Shown: positions 1-7,499 of the stretch, in pieces | Position numbering within the stretch: position 1 is the stretch's first letter | How the letters are laid out: every line of letters starts with the position of its first letter | Source: Roseicyclus sp041163945 | GTDB taxonomy: Bacteria; Pseudomonadota; Alphaproteobacteria; Rhodobacterales; Rhodobacteraceae | NCBI GenBank assembly: GCA_041163945.1 | Contig: JBEAQJ010000164.1 | Coordinates: forward strand, 1 to 13,866 | Direction of reading: 5' to 3' | Length of the DNA: 13,866 nucleotides | The notes under the pieces: model-generated | The model's input: the letters and a program-made list of their open reading frames with translations, nothing else | Databases searched by the model: none | Told to the model about the DNA's origin: nothing | Program-made: the position numbers and the translations under genes

Positions 1-356
1 CGAACCCCCCGGCCCGCGATCTGGGCAGCGATCGGCCCGGTCGGCGCAACGATGCCGCGCGTCAGACGGGAAACAGGGTGCTGACTTGGGGGAAATCCGC
101 GCTGGAACAGACTGATTGGCACCGCGTTGGCGAAGCGCGGTTTGCCGCGCATGTGGCCGCGGTGCTGGCCGATCATGCCGCCGCCGGCCGGTTTCGCCAT
201 CTGGTGATCCTGGCCGATCCGCGCACGCTGGGCGCGCTGCGCAAGGCGTTTGATCCAGCCTTGGCCGCCATGATCCTGGCCGAGATTGCAAAGGATTACA
301 CCCAGCATCCGCGCGACCGGATCGAGGCCGCGATCACGGCCTTGTCGCCCCCCTAG
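1..356 (+). CDS. Host attachment family protein, C-terminal part
   Basis: The reading frame is open from base 3 to the TAG at 354-356, so the gene begins before the window; the GTG at 78 is an internal valine codon rather than the start. The visible part resembles the end of the host-attachment family (Pfam Host_attach, first linked to plant-host attachment in Agrobacterium). A linker rich in Asp, Gly and Arg is followed by a Glu-Gln-Thr-Asp-Trp-His segment, then a helix-strand-helix with 'RFRHLVILADPRTLGALRK', then a Lys-Asp-Tyr-Thr segment and a short amphipathic end. This is the usual C-terminal pattern of that family. Its biochemical activity is not established; related folds resemble release-factor/Pelota-like domains. 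The gene converges on the phasin-like gene with 13 bases between stops and no convincing terminator. The family call is fairly sure and the function is not. Confidence 0.75.
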   Translation, partial: NPPARDLGSDRPGRRNDAARQTGNRVLTWGKSALEQTDWHRVGEARFAAHVAAVLADHAAAGRFRHLVILADPRTLGALRKAFDPALAAMILAEIAKDYTQHPRDRIEAAITALSPP

Positions 357-369
357 GGGCGGGCGGCCG

Positions 370-807
370 TCAGACGGGCGTGGCGTGATGGGTCGCGGCG
401 GTGCTGGCGGCCATGGTCTTCGCCAGATGCTTTGCGCTGTCTTTGCCGGCTTCGATCTCGGCATCGGCCAGATGGCCGGCGCAGCGGGCGCACAGTGCCG
501 CCCATTCCTGCAGATCCTCGGCCGTGCGTTGCCACGATCCGCGCTGCCATTCGAGGCCGCGTTGCAGCGATTGCGCCGGATCGATCCCGGATGGCCCATT
601 GGCCCGGCGCACGGCCTCGCGCGCGCTGCGGATCGCCTCGTGACGGCGGGCAAACCATCCCTGCGCGTAGGTTTCGGTATCGCGCAGCATCTGTTCTTGC
701 ACCTTCCAGAATTGCGCGATCTGGGGCGCGATGGTGGGGTTTGCGGCCAGAATGGCACGGGCCTGGTCCATCATGCCGCCGAAATGAAGGTTGGGTTTTC
801 GGGCCAT
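370..807 (-). CDS. Phasin-like PHA granule-associated protein
   Basis: This 145-residue, almost wholly helical and glutamine-rich protein has no signal peptide or membrane segment. The central part (about residues 28-112) has the amphipathic pattern and the 'WFARRHEAIRSAREAVRRA' and 'GLEWQRGSWQRTAEDLQEW' segments I associate with alphaproteobacterial phasins, which coat PHA granules. Three ATGs in a row could start it (813, 810, 807). I chose 807 because a GGAG (818-815) sits seven bases upstream of it. The nearby PHA synthase supports a granule role. The gene lies divergent from a Crp/Fnr-family regulator, and a TTAAC-N4-GTCAA dyad lies about 75 bases upstream of its start. The phasin assignment rests on composition, pattern and context; a generic helical hypothetical protein is the alternative. 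Confidence 0.6.
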   Translation of the reverse strand: MARKPNLHFGGMMDQARAILAANPTIAPQIAQFWKVQEQMLRDTETYAQGWFARRHEAIRSAREAVRRANGPSGIDPAQSLQRGLEWQRGSWQRTAEDLQEWAALCARCAGHLADAEIEAGKDSAKHLAKTMAASTAATHHATPV

Positions 808-849
808 CATCATGCTCCATGGGCTGGGTCGCGCCTGCGTGCGGGGTAA

Positions 850-869
850 GGGCAAGCCTGCCCGTTTTT
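850..869 (+). terminator. Possible weak plus-strand terminator hairpin
   Basis: A five-base-pair stem (GGGCA 850-854 with TGCCC 859-863, loop AGCC) is followed by GTTTTT. On the plus strand this has the form of a small intrinsic terminator. It would stop transcripts running antisense through the phasin gene before they reach the Crp/Fnr gene. The stem is short, so this could be chance or a leader structure of the phasin mRNA. Confidence 0.3.
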
Positions 870-881
870 CGGGCCACCGCA

Positions 882-895
882 TTAACCGCGGTCAA
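882..895. promoter_or_regulatory. Crp/Fnr-superfamily operator-like dyad
   Basis: The bases TTAAC-CGCG-GTCAA form a near-perfect dyad. It fits the TTGAT-N4-ATCAA plan of Fnr-type regulators and more exactly the TTAAC-N4-GTCAA form known for NNR/NnrR-type sites in Paracoccus and relatives. It lies between the divergent phasin-like gene (start 807) and the Crp/Fnr-family gene (start 1017). A weaker copy, TTGAT-GGCG-GGCAA, follows at 913-926. The sites could serve autoregulation of the adjacent regulator, control of the phasin gene, or both. No strong -10 or -35 elements are evident, as is common for activator-dependent promoters. Confidence 0.45.
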
Positions 896-1016
896 TGCTG
901 CGTGGCCGGGCGTTGATGGCGGGCAATGAAGGGCCAAGCGCCATCTTGGTAACGCTTGCCGGTCGGCGGGGCTGCGGCCCGCGTCGGCACGCTTTGGGTA
1001 TGCACGAGGATCAGGG

Positions 1017-1805
1017 ATGGATGACGCTGGCGCCCGCCTTGGGCAGACGAACCCGCATCGGCCCCAGCCCGCAGGGCCGCGCCTCGGCCTGTTCTGGCGC
1101 CCCATTTCCGATGGGCTGCCCCGGCACCGGCGCCCGGCGGGCGCGACCATCCAACTGGAAGGCGATGGCGCGGGGCGGCTTTACATCGTGGTGTCGGGAT
1201 GGCTGGCCATCACAAGATCCATGACCGAAGGCCACCGCCAGATCATCGATGTCGTGCTGCCCGGCGGCGTTGTCGATCCGGCCTCGGCCGACCCTTGCAG
1301 CAGCGCCGTCGATGTCGAGGCGCTGAGCGATGTCACCTATGCCACGATCGCGCGGCAGGATTGGCAACGCCTGCTGCGGGCCTGTCCCGAATGGTCTTGG
1401 GCGCAGGATGCGTCTGGCCGCGCCGCGATGGCGCGCGTGTCCGGGCGGATGCTGCGATTGGGCCGGGGGCGGGCCGACAGCATCCTGGCCTATGCCTTGT
1501 GCGAATTGTGCCTGCGGGCAACCCAGGCCCGTCTTCAGCAGGGGCGAACCTATCACATCCCCATGTCGCAGCGGCAATTGGGCGAATTCTGCGGCCTGTC
1601 CGCGGTCCATGTGTGCCGCGTTCTGCAACGCTTTCGCGCGGATGGTCTGGTGGAACGTCGCGGCCCGTCGCGGTTCAAGATCCGCGATCTTGCCGCCCTG
1701 GCCGATGTCGCCGATATCGATCCGGCCATTTTGTGCCAGCAGATCCTGCCGCCTGCGGCGCCGATCGGGCGCGCGGCGGGCCCCGATCCCACGCGCCCGG
1801 TCTAG
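1017..1805 (+). CDS. Crp/Fnr family transcriptional regulator
   Basis: This 262-residue protein has an N-terminal cyclic-nucleotide-binding-type beta-roll (roughly residues 40-125), a long dimer helix (about 135-175) and a C-terminal winged helix. The helix-turn-helix spans about 184-206: 'MSQRQLGEFCGLSAVHVCRV', with recognition helix around Ala196-Val202 and Arg201 kept. There is no N-terminal cysteine cluster of the Fnr [4Fe-4S] type, and the usual cAMP-binding Gly-Glu/Arg-Ser signature of Crp is not obvious, so the effector is unknown. The start at 1017 has GAGG (1006-1009) seven bases upstream. The first 35 residues are low in complexity, and so is the tail after about 240. The gene ends overlapping the stop of phaC. 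Its place between a phasin-like gene and a PHA synthase gene suggests, but does not prove, a role in controlling carbon storage. Confidence 0.9.
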   Translation: MDDAGARLGQTNPHRPQPAGPRLGLFWRPISDGLPRHRRPAGATIQLEGDGAGRLYIVVSGWLAITRSMTEGHRQIIDVVLPGGVVDPASADPCSSAVDVEALSDVTYATIARQDWQRLLRACPEWSWAQDASGRAAMARVSGRMLRLGRGRADSILAYALCELCLRATQARLQQGRTYHIPMSQRQLGEFCGLSAVHVCRVLQRFRADGLVERRGPSRFKIRDLAALADVADIDPAILCQQILPPAAPIGRAAGPDPTRPV

Positions 1806-3697
1806 CGTTGCAGCACGTAATCGCCCGGCGCATCGGCCATGGCGCGGTAGCGCCCCGCCGGGGTGCCCAGCGCGGGTGGCGCCACTGGCCCGGTCGAGCG
1901 CTCGACAAGCCAGTCCACCATCGCGGGCCACCACGACCCTTGGGTCAGGTCGGTCGCGGCCTGCCAGTCTTCGGGTGACAGGGGGCGGGCATCGCCCTGT
2001 CGCGTGCGCAGGCGGAATTGGCGGCCGGCGCGACCCGGTTCGCTGACGATCCCCGCGTTGTGACCGCCATTGGTCAGCACAAAGCTGAGCGGTGCATCGG
2101 TCAGCAGATGCAGCTTGTAGACCGATCGCCAGGGCGCGACATGGTCGGCGGTGGTCGAAACGCAAAAGATCGGCACATCGATGTCAGACAGCAGCACGGG
2201 CTTGCCGCCCATGCGGTACCGGCCTTCGGCCAGGTCATTTTCCAAGAAGAACTGCCGCAGGTATTCGCTGTGCATCCGGTAGGGCATGCGCGTCGCATCG
2301 GCGTTCCAGGCCATCAGGTCGAACATGTCCTGACGCTGGCCCATCAGGTAATCATGGACGTAACGCGACCAGATCAGATCGGCCGAACGCAACAGCTCGA
2401 ACGCGCCCGCCATCTGCTTGGTGTCCAGATAACCTTGATCCCACATCATGTTTTCCAAAAAGGCCACTTCGCTTTCGCTCAGGAAAAGCTGCAATTCGCC
2501 GGGGTCTTCGAAATCGGTCTGCGTGGCCAAAAGCGTCAGCGTGGCCAGGCGCGGGTCCCCGTCGCGCGCCATCTGCGCGGTCTTGGCCGCCATCAGCGTG
2601 CCGCCCAGGCAATAGCCCATGCCGTGGATCTTGCGGCCTTGGGTGATCGTTGACACCGCATCGATCGCGGCATCGACGGCGGCAAAGTAATCTTGCAGGC
2701 CGATGTCGCGGTCTTCGGCGGTCGGGTTGCGCCAAGATGCGATGAACACCGTAAAGCCGCGATCGACCAGGTATTTCACCAGCGAATTTCCGGGGCTTAG
2801 ATCAAGGATGTAGTATTTCATGATCCAGGCCGGGATGATCAGGATCGGCTCGGCCTGGACCATGGCGGTGCGGGGGGCATACTGGATCAGCTCCAGCAAA
2901 TGGGTGCGCAGCACCACCTTGCCCGGTGTGATGGCAACCTCGTGGCCCGGCCGGAAGGCCTCGGTGCCGACGGGCAGCTTGCCCGATACCGCGCGTTCCC
3001 AATCCTCCAGGAAATTCCGGGCCCCCCGCAACAGGTTCATCCCCCCCTGCTGCAGGGTCGTGGCCGCAACCTCGGGGTTGGTCAGCACGAAATTCGACGG
3101 CGACACCATGTCCAACAATTGCCGGCTGAGAAACGAGATCACCTGTTCTTGATGCGCGCTGACCCCGTCGATGTCGCAGGCGGCGTTGTACCACCATTGC
3201 TGGGTCAGCAGGAAATTCTGGTAGATCTGGCTATATGGCCAGACCCGCCAGCTTTCATGGTCGAAACGGTGATCATGGGGCAGGGGGATGATACAGGGGG
3301 GCGCGTCCGGGTCGCGGGCGCTGTCAAGCACGTGGATGCCCAGCCGCATCGCCTTGCGCAGCGCCTTTTCGACCAGCTGCACCTGCTTTCCGGGCGCCCC
3401 CAAAAGGTGGGTCCACCAGGTAAAGATCGTCGATGACAGCCCATAGGGGGAAATGCCCAGCGTGAACCGCGCCAGATGGGCATTGGCCGCGCGGTCTAGG
3501 CTTTTGGTCGAATAGCGATCCAGCGACAGGATCGGGGCGCGGTGGCCGAATTCCGGCGGTCTGGCATCCAGCCCACAGCGCGCCTCGGCGCGGTCTTGGT
3601 CGGGGGCTTCGGCCGGGGCCGGGCGCTGTCCGGGCACAGCATCGGCCCGGGGCGGGCGGCCCCGTTTGGCGGGGCGGCGCGGATGTGTCTGAGCCAT
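1802..3697 (-). CDS. phaC: Class I-type poly(3-hydroxyalkanoate) synthase
   Basis: This cytoplasmic enzyme polymerises 3-hydroxyacyl-CoA, typically 3-hydroxybutyryl-CoA, into PHA granules with release of CoA. The 631-residue product has a basic, proline-rich N-terminus (about 1-50), a PHBC_N-like segment (about 58-110), then the PhaC_N and alpha/beta-hydrolase domains. The lipase-like box Gly-Tyr-Cys-Leu-Gly-Gly puts the nucleophile at Cys363. Asp518 (in Ala-Asp-His-Val-Ala-Pro-Trp) and His546 (in Gly-Gly-His-Asn-Ala-Gly) complete the triad. The frame stays open far upstream, but that part lies antisense-like over the ligase gene and across a terminator hairpin, so I start at 3697, with an ACAGG six bases before it. 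The start is the least certain point; ATGs at 3790 and 3778 are in frame. The stop shares CTAG (1802-1805) with the convergent Crp/Fnr gene. Confidence 0.92.
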   Translation of the reverse strand: MAQTHPRRPAKRGRPPRADAVPGQRPAPAEAPDQDRAEARCGLDARPPEFGHRAPILSLDRYSTKSLDRAANAHLARFTLGISPYGLSSTIFTWWTHLLGAPGKQVQLVEKALRKAMRLGIHVLDSARDPDAPPCIIPLPHDHRFDHESWRVWPYSQIYQNFLLTQQWWYNAACDIDGVSAHQEQVISFLSRQLLDMVSPSNFVLTNPEVAATTLQQGGMNLLRGARNFLEDWERAVSGKLPVGTEAFRPGHEVAITPGKVVLRTHLLELIQYAPRTAMVQAEPILIIPAWIMKYYILDLSPGNSLVKYLVDRGFTVFIASWRNPTAEDRDIGLQDYFAAVDAAIDAVSTITQGRKIHGMGYCLGGTLMAAKTAQMARDGDPRLATLTLLATQTDFEDPGELQLFLSESEVAFLENMMWDQGYLDTKQMAGAFELLRSADLIWSRYVHDYLMGQRQDMFDLMAWNADATRMPYRMHSEYLRQFFLENDLAEGRYRMGGKPVLLSDIDVPIFCVSTTADHVAPWRSVYKLHLLTDAPLSFVLTNGGHNAGIVSEPGRAGRQFRLRTRQGDARPLSPEDWQAATDLTQGSWWPAMVDWLVERSTGPVAPPALGTPAGRYRAMADAPGDYVLQR

Positions 3698-3739
3698 GGA
3701 TTGCCTGTCCGGGTTGGGTGGCCCCACCGCCAAGGGCGC

Positions 3740-3755
3740 GGCGCGCGCGCGCGCC
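3740..3755. repeat. Alternating GC palindrome upstream of phaC
   Basis: Sixteen bases of nearly pure alternating G and C (GGCGCG...CGCGCC) form a perfect palindrome. It lies 43-58 bases before the chosen phaC start, between the terminator of the ligase gene and phaC. It could fold as a hairpin in the phaC leader or adopt unusual DNA geometry, but in a genome this GC-rich it may also be chance. Confidence 0.5.
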
Positions 3756-3794
3756 AAGGCGGCAAGCCCATCACCCATAACCTGCGGCATGCCG

Positions 3795-3826
3795 AAAACG
3801 CCTGCCTTGATGGCGATCAAGGCAGG
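3795..3826 (-). terminator. Intrinsic terminator after the MatB-like gene
   Basis: A perfect eleven-base-pair stem (CCTGCCTTGAT 3801-3811 with ATCAAGGCAGG 3816-3826, four-base loop) is followed on the minus strand by CGTTTTCGG. It begins about 30 bases after the ligase stop codon. It separates the GntR-ligase unit from phaC, so phaC should have its own promoter. The U-run is only four long, so termination may be partial. Confidence 0.7.
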
Positions 3827-3855
3827 TGGCTGCGCCCAGGTCCCCGGTTGGCGCG

Positions 3856-5382
3856 CTAATCGGCCTTTGGCTGGAAAACCGTCGCGAAGCGCGCGCGCAA
3901 TTCGTTCTTTTGCACCTTGCCCATGGTGTTGCGCGGCAGATCGGCCAGGATCTCGATCCGTCGGGGCCGCTTGAAGCCTGCCAATTCGCCCCGCGCGACG
4001 GTCTCGATGGCGGCCAGGTCGATCGTGGCGCCCGCCTCGGGAACCAGAACCGCCACCACGCTTTCGCCGAAATCGGGATGCGGCACGCCCACGACCGCGC
4101 TTTCCTTGACGCCGGGCTGGGCATCCAGAAACAGTTCGATTTCCTTGGGGTAGATGTTGTAGCCGCCCGAAATGATCAGATCCTTGCCGCGGCCCACGAT
4201 GGTGACGTAGCCCTCGGCGTCGATGCGCGCCAGATCGCCGGTGATGAACCAGCCGTCGTCTTGCAATTCCTCGCGCGTCTTTTCCGGCATCTGCCAATAG
4301 CCCTTGAACACATTGGGCCCGCGCACATGCAGCATCCCGATCTCGCCCTTGGGCAGTTCGGCGCGCGTGTCTGGATGGCAGACGCGCACCTCGACACCGG
4401 GCAGGGGAAAGCCCACCGTCCCCGCCCGTCGTTCGCCATCATAGGGGTTCGAGGTGTTCATCGACGTTTCGGTCATGCCGTAGCGTTCCAAGATGCGATG
4501 GCCCGTCCGCGCCTCGAAGGCACGGTGGGTTTCGGCCAGAAGCGGGGCCGACCCCGAGATGAACAGCCGCATATGCCCCACCAGATCGCGGCTGAAGCGT
4601 GCGTCATCCAGCAGCCGCGTGTAAAAGGTGGGCACCCCCATCATCGTGGTGGCCCGCGGCAGTTGCGCCAGCACCGTTTCCAGATCGAATTTCGGCAAGA
4701 AGATCATCGCCCCACCGGCCAGCGCCATCACATTGGTCGCCACGAACAGCCCATGGCTGTGAAAGATCGGCAGCGCGTGCAACAGCACGTCGTCCTTGCC
4801 AAAGCGCCAGTATTCGACCAGCGCCTGCGCATTGGACAACAGGTTTTTCTGCGTCAGCATCGCCCCCTTGGATCGCCCCGTGGTCCCCGAGGTGTACAAA
4901 AACGCGGCCAGATCATCCGCGTCGCGCGCCACCGCGGCAAAGCCGGTGCCCGGTTGACGGGCCACCAGATCGCACAGGCTGCCTTGGCCGTTTGGCCCCA
5001 TGCTGTGCAGCATGGCGCCGGCTTCGGCCGCGATCGGCGCCATCGCCGCCTGTTCGTCCGGGTCGCAGACAAACAGCGCCGCCCCGCTGTCGCCGACGAA
5101 ATAGGCCAGTTCCTTGGGCGTATAGGCGGTGTTCAACGGCAAAAAGACGATACCCGCCTTGATGCAGGCCACGTAAAGCGCCAGCGCCTGCGGCGATTTC
5201 TCGGCATGAACCGCAACCCGGTCGCCGGGTTTGACGCCAAGCGCCACCAGGGCAAGGGCGGTGCGGTCGGCCAGGTCCAGAAATGCGCCGTGGCTCAACG
5301 TTGTGCCGTCTGGCAGGTGCAAGAACGGGGTCGTCTTGGCTTCGTGCGGGGCAAAGAGCGCATCGTAAAGCGGGTTGGTCAT
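3856..5382 (-). CDS. matB: MatB-like malonyl-CoA synthetase (acyl-CoA ligase)
   Basis: This cytoplasmic ANL-family enzyme uses ATP and CoA to convert a carboxylate, in the best-known relatives malonate or methylmalonate, into its acyl-CoA through an acyl-adenylate. The 508 residues match the family length. Visible motifs are the phosphate loop Tyr-Thr-Ser-Gly-Thr-Thr-Gly-Arg-Ser-Lys-Gly (163-173), the Tyr-Gly-Met-Thr-Glu-Thr motif (about 301-306), the hinge region 'GDLARIDAEGY', the 'GRGKDLIISGGYNIYPKEIE' segment, and catalytic Lys489 in Asn-Thr-Met-Gly-Lys. Overall it closely resembles rhizobial MatB from memory, including 'LPLNTAYT' and 'LFISGSAPLLAETH'. An AAGGA lies six bases before the ATG. 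The gene follows a GntR regulator by 44 bases, like the matR-matB arrangement of rhizobia, but no matA is present. Substrate preference within small dicarboxylates is inferred. Confidence 0.85.
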   Translation of the reverse strand: MTNPLYDALFAPHEAKTTPFLHLPDGTTLSHGAFLDLADRTALALVALGVKPGDRVAVHAEKSPQALALYVACIKAGIVFLPLNTAYTPKELAYFVGDSGAALFVCDPDEQAAMAPIAAEAGAMLHSMGPNGQGSLCDLVARQPGTGFAAVARDADDLAAFLYTSGTTGRSKGAMLTQKNLLSNAQALVEYWRFGKDDVLLHALPIFHSHGLFVATNVMALAGGAMIFLPKFDLETVLAQLPRATTMMGVPTFYTRLLDDARFSRDLVGHMRLFISGSAPLLAETHRAFEARTGHRILERYGMTETSMNTSNPYDGERRAGTVGFPLPGVEVRVCHPDTRAELPKGEIGMLHVRGPNVFKGYWQMPEKTREELQDDGWFITGDLARIDAEGYVTIVGRGKDLIISGGYNIYPKEIELFLDAQPGVKESAVVGVPHPDFGESVVAVLVPEAGATIDLAAIETVARGELAGFKRPRRIEILADLPRNTMGKVQKNELRARFATVFQPKAD

Positions 5383-5426
5383 GCCGGTTCCTTGGGGCTT
5401 TCGGGATGGTGTGATCTTGCCGTGGT

Positions 5427-6125
5427 CTACGCGTCGGGGCGGGTATCGGGTTCGGCAAGGGTCATGTAGCGGCCAAAGCCGCCGGTGATATGATCCAGGG
5501 CGCGCAGGCGCGCGGCCTCTTCGTCGCCCTCGGCGATGGCGCGGGTGATGCGTTCGTGTTCGGCAATCGATTCCGCCACGTTGGTGACCAGCGACAGCCC
5601 CTTGCGCCGGAACTGGTGCATCTCGCGCACCAGATTGTCATACATCGTCTTCGCCTTGGCATTGCCCGAGGCTTGCAGCAAGAGATCGTGGAATTCGATG
5701 TTCAGCGCGTAATAACGTGCGACATCGCCCTGCGCATGGGCGGCCCGCATCTGTTCCAGATTGCGGTCGAGCTGGGCGTGCAGCCGCGGTTCGGCCCCAT
5801 CGCGCACGCGCCGCGCGGCGGCGGCGCAGGCCATCGCAAAGATCGCGCCGCGCAAATCATACAGGTTGCGTGCCTCGGCCAGCGTGGTCTTGTGCACAAA
5901 TGCGCCGCGGTTGGCGATCAGGTCGATCAGCCCGCTGTCGGCCAGCGACCGGATGGCTTCGCGCACCGTGCCCCGGCTGACGCCCATCGCGTTGGACAGC
6001 GCCAATTCGTTCAGCTTCTCGCCCGCCGCCAGATCGCCGCTGACGATCATGCGCTCGATTTCGCCGCGCACTTCGCCGGCAAGCGTCGCCCGTTGGAGCC
6101 CGATGGACTTGGCATTTTTCATCAT
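5427..6125 (-). CDS. GntR family (FadR/FCD-type) transcriptional regulator
   Basis: This 232-residue regulator has an N-terminal winged helix (about residues 17-75, including 'GVSRGTVREAIRSLADSGL') and a C-terminal all-helical FCD ligand-binding domain. The three histidines that normally bind metal in FCD domains appear in 'NIEFHDLLLQASGN', 'EHERI' and 'LDHITGGF'. It precedes the MatB-like ligase on the same strand and faces the CoA-transferase operon, so it probably controls both in response to the pathway's substrate or a CoA ester, as MatR does in rhizobia. ATGs at 6125 and 6122 are both possible. A strong AGGAGG lies 13-16 bases upstream, wider than usual. An in-frame ATG at 6164 lies inside the operator-like repeats and is less likely. 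Confidence 0.88.
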   Translation of the reverse strand: MMKNAKSIGLQRATLAGEVRGEIERMIVSGDLAAGEKLNELALSNAMGVSRGTVREAIRSLADSGLIDLIANRGAFVHKTTLAEARNLYDLRGAIFAMACAAAARRVRDGAEPRLHAQLDRNLEQMRAAHAQGDVARYYALNIEFHDLLLQASGNAKAKTMYDNLVREMHQFRRKGLSLVTNVAESIAEHERITRAIAEGDEEAARLRALDHITGGFGRYMTLAEPDTRPDA

Positions 6126-6154
6126 GCGCGAAGCTTCACCTCCTGCTGGGAATT

Positions 6155-6182
6155 TTGTCAACATTCAACATTTTTATTGTCA
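6155..6182. promoter_or_regulatory. Operator-like repeats in divergent GntR/CoA-transferase promoter
   Basis: The 111-base gap between the GntR start (6125) and the CoA-transferase start (6237) is the most AT-rich stretch nearby. It holds TTGTCAACA (6155-6163), a second TCAACA one base later (6165-6170), and TTGTCA again at 6177-6182, exactly 22 bases after the first, about two helical turns. An inverted TTGACA lies at 6194-6199 and could instead be a -35 element for the plus-strand operon, though no good -10 follows at the right distance. The 9-mer TTGTCAACA recurs at 12769-12777 before the second GntR gene. Binding by the adjacent regulators is inferred. Confidence 0.5.
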
Positions 6183-6236
6183 GGCATCGGCGTTTGACAT
6201 ACACAAAACATATCCTTTGCACCACGGGGAGACAGC

Positions 6237-7478
6237 ATGAATTCGTCGGCAAATCAGCCCGGTATCAACGCCGCGTCGGCCGCCGGACCAACCGTTTCCG
6301 TGCCGGCGGCCAGTGCGGCTTTGCGCGGGCTTCGCGTGCTTGATCTGACGCGCGTGCGCTCTGGGCCGACCTGTGTGCGGCAGCTGGCCGACTGGGGCGC
6401 CGATGTGATCAAGATCGAAGCCCCGGTCGACGAAGCCCAGTTCGGCGGGCCGCGCCACGGGCCGGATTTCCAGAACCTGCACCGCAACAAGCGTTCGCTG
6501 ACACTGGATCTGAAAACGCCCGATGGCGTTGCCGCCTTCCGACGGCTGGCCGACACCGCCGACATCATCGTCGAAAATTTTCGCCCCGGCGTGAAGGCGC
6601 GGCTGGGCATCGATTACGAGACGCTGAGCCAGACCAACCCCGGCCTGATCTATGCCTCGATTTCGGGCTTCGGGCAGGATGGGCCACTGGCCGATCGGCC
6701 GGGTTTTGATCAGATCGCACAGGGCATGGGTGGCTTGATGTCGATCACCGGGGAACCCGGCCGCGGCCCGATGCGGGTGGGCATCCCCATCGCCGATCTG
6801 TGTGCCGGGCTGTTTGCCGCCCAGGGCATCTTGATTGCGCTGTTCGAACGCCAGACATCGGGCCGCGGGCAGTGGGTGCAAACCTCGCTCTTGCAGGCCC
6901 AGGTGTTCATGCTCGATTTTCAGGCCGCACGCTTCTTGATGGATGGCGATGTGCCCCAGCAGGCGGGCAACAACCACCCGACCACCATTCCCACCGGCGT
7001 GTTCAAGACCCGCGACGGCTACATGAACATCGCCGTCACCGGCAACCAGATCTGGCAGAAATTCTGCGATTGCATGGGCCGTTCCGACTGGATCGCGGAG
7101 GATCGCTACCTCAACGCCGCCGCGCGATCCAAGAACCGCGACGCGCTGAACGCCGAGATCGAGGCGATCACCGTCACCAAGTCCACGGCCGAATGGATCG
7201 CGGCGTTCAACGCAGCCGGCGTGCCGGCGGGCGAAATCAACGACATCGGGCAGGTCTTTGCCAACCCGCAGGTGCGCCACCTGGGTCTGGCCCAGCCCGT
7301 CGTCAGCCAGGAACGCGGCGCGACCGAGCTGGTGGGCCAGCCCGTCATCCTCAGCCGCACCCCCAGCACCATCGCCGCCCCGCCGCCGCTGGCCGGTCAG
7401 CACACCCACGAAATCCTGACCGAAATTGGCTATACCGAAGCCCAGATCGCCGCGATGAAAACGGCCGGCGCGATCTGA
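6237..7478 (+). CDS. CaiB/BaiF family III CoA-transferase
   Basis: Family III CoA-transferases move CoA between carboxylic acids through Asp-linked anhydride and thioester intermediates. The 413-residue product begins with a roughly 28-residue Ala/Ser/Pro-rich extension, then the family's 'LRGLRVLDLTRV' and 'LADWGADVIKIE' segments. A nucleotide-side segment 'HRNKRSLTLDLKTPDG' follows, then 'IIVENFRPGV' and the expected catalytic aspartate, Asp158, in Gly-Phe-Asp-Gln-Ile-Ala-Gln. The C-terminal small-domain 'GVPAGEINDIGQV' is also present. The ATG at 6237 has GGGGAG five bases upstream. It is the first gene of a three-gene operon, 21 bases before the crotonase gene. The family is clear and the acyl donor and acceptor are not; a malonyl-type or other dicarboxylic CoA is suggested only by the neighbours. 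Confidence 0.9.
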   Translation: MNSSANQPGINAASAAGPTVSVPAASAALRGLRVLDLTRVRSGPTCVRQLADWGADVIKIEAPVDEAQFGGPRHGPDFQNLHRNKRSLTLDLKTPDGVAAFRRLADTADIIVENFRPGVKARLGIDYETLSQTNPGLIYASISGFGQDGPLADRPGFDQIAQGMGGLMSITGEPGRGPMRVGIPIADLCAGLFAAQGILIALFERQTSGRGQWVQTSLLQAQVFMLDFQAARFLMDGDVPQQAGNNHPTTIPTGVFKTRDGYMNIAVTGNQIWQKFCDCMGRSDWIAEDRYLNAAARSKNRDALNAEIEAITVTKSTAEWIAAFNAAGVPAGEINDIGQVFANPQVRHLGLAQPVVSQERGATELVGQPVILSRTPSTIAAPPPLAGQHTHEILTEIGYTEAQIAAMKTAGAI

Positions 7479-7499
7479 CGACCCCAAGGGACCCACCGC

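Noticed and set aside
78..356. GTG at 78 as the start of a small complete protein.
   Set aside because: The frame is open to the window edge and the upstream codons also fit the linker of the host-attachment family.
351..366. CCCCTAGGGG palindrome between the host-attachment and phasin-like genes as a terminator.
   Set aside because: It has no loop and no T-run, so it does not form a usable terminator hairpin.
1017..1805. The Crp/Fnr-family gene as true Fnr.
   Set aside because: There is no N-terminal cysteine cluster for a [4Fe-4S] centre and the recognition helix differs from that of Fnr.
3698..4297. The phaC reading frame stays open upstream to 4297, which would give an 831-residue protein.
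   Set aside because: The extra part overlaps the end of the MatB-like gene in another frame, crosses its terminator hairpin and resembles no PhaC N-terminus; this is typical of spurious open frames in GC-rich DNA.
6194..6216. TTGACA (6194-6199) with TATCCT (6211-6216) as a sigma70 promoter for the CoA-transferase operon.
   Set aside because: The spacing is only 11 bases; with the normal 17-base spacing no acceptable -10 follows, so I list it only as part of the operator region.
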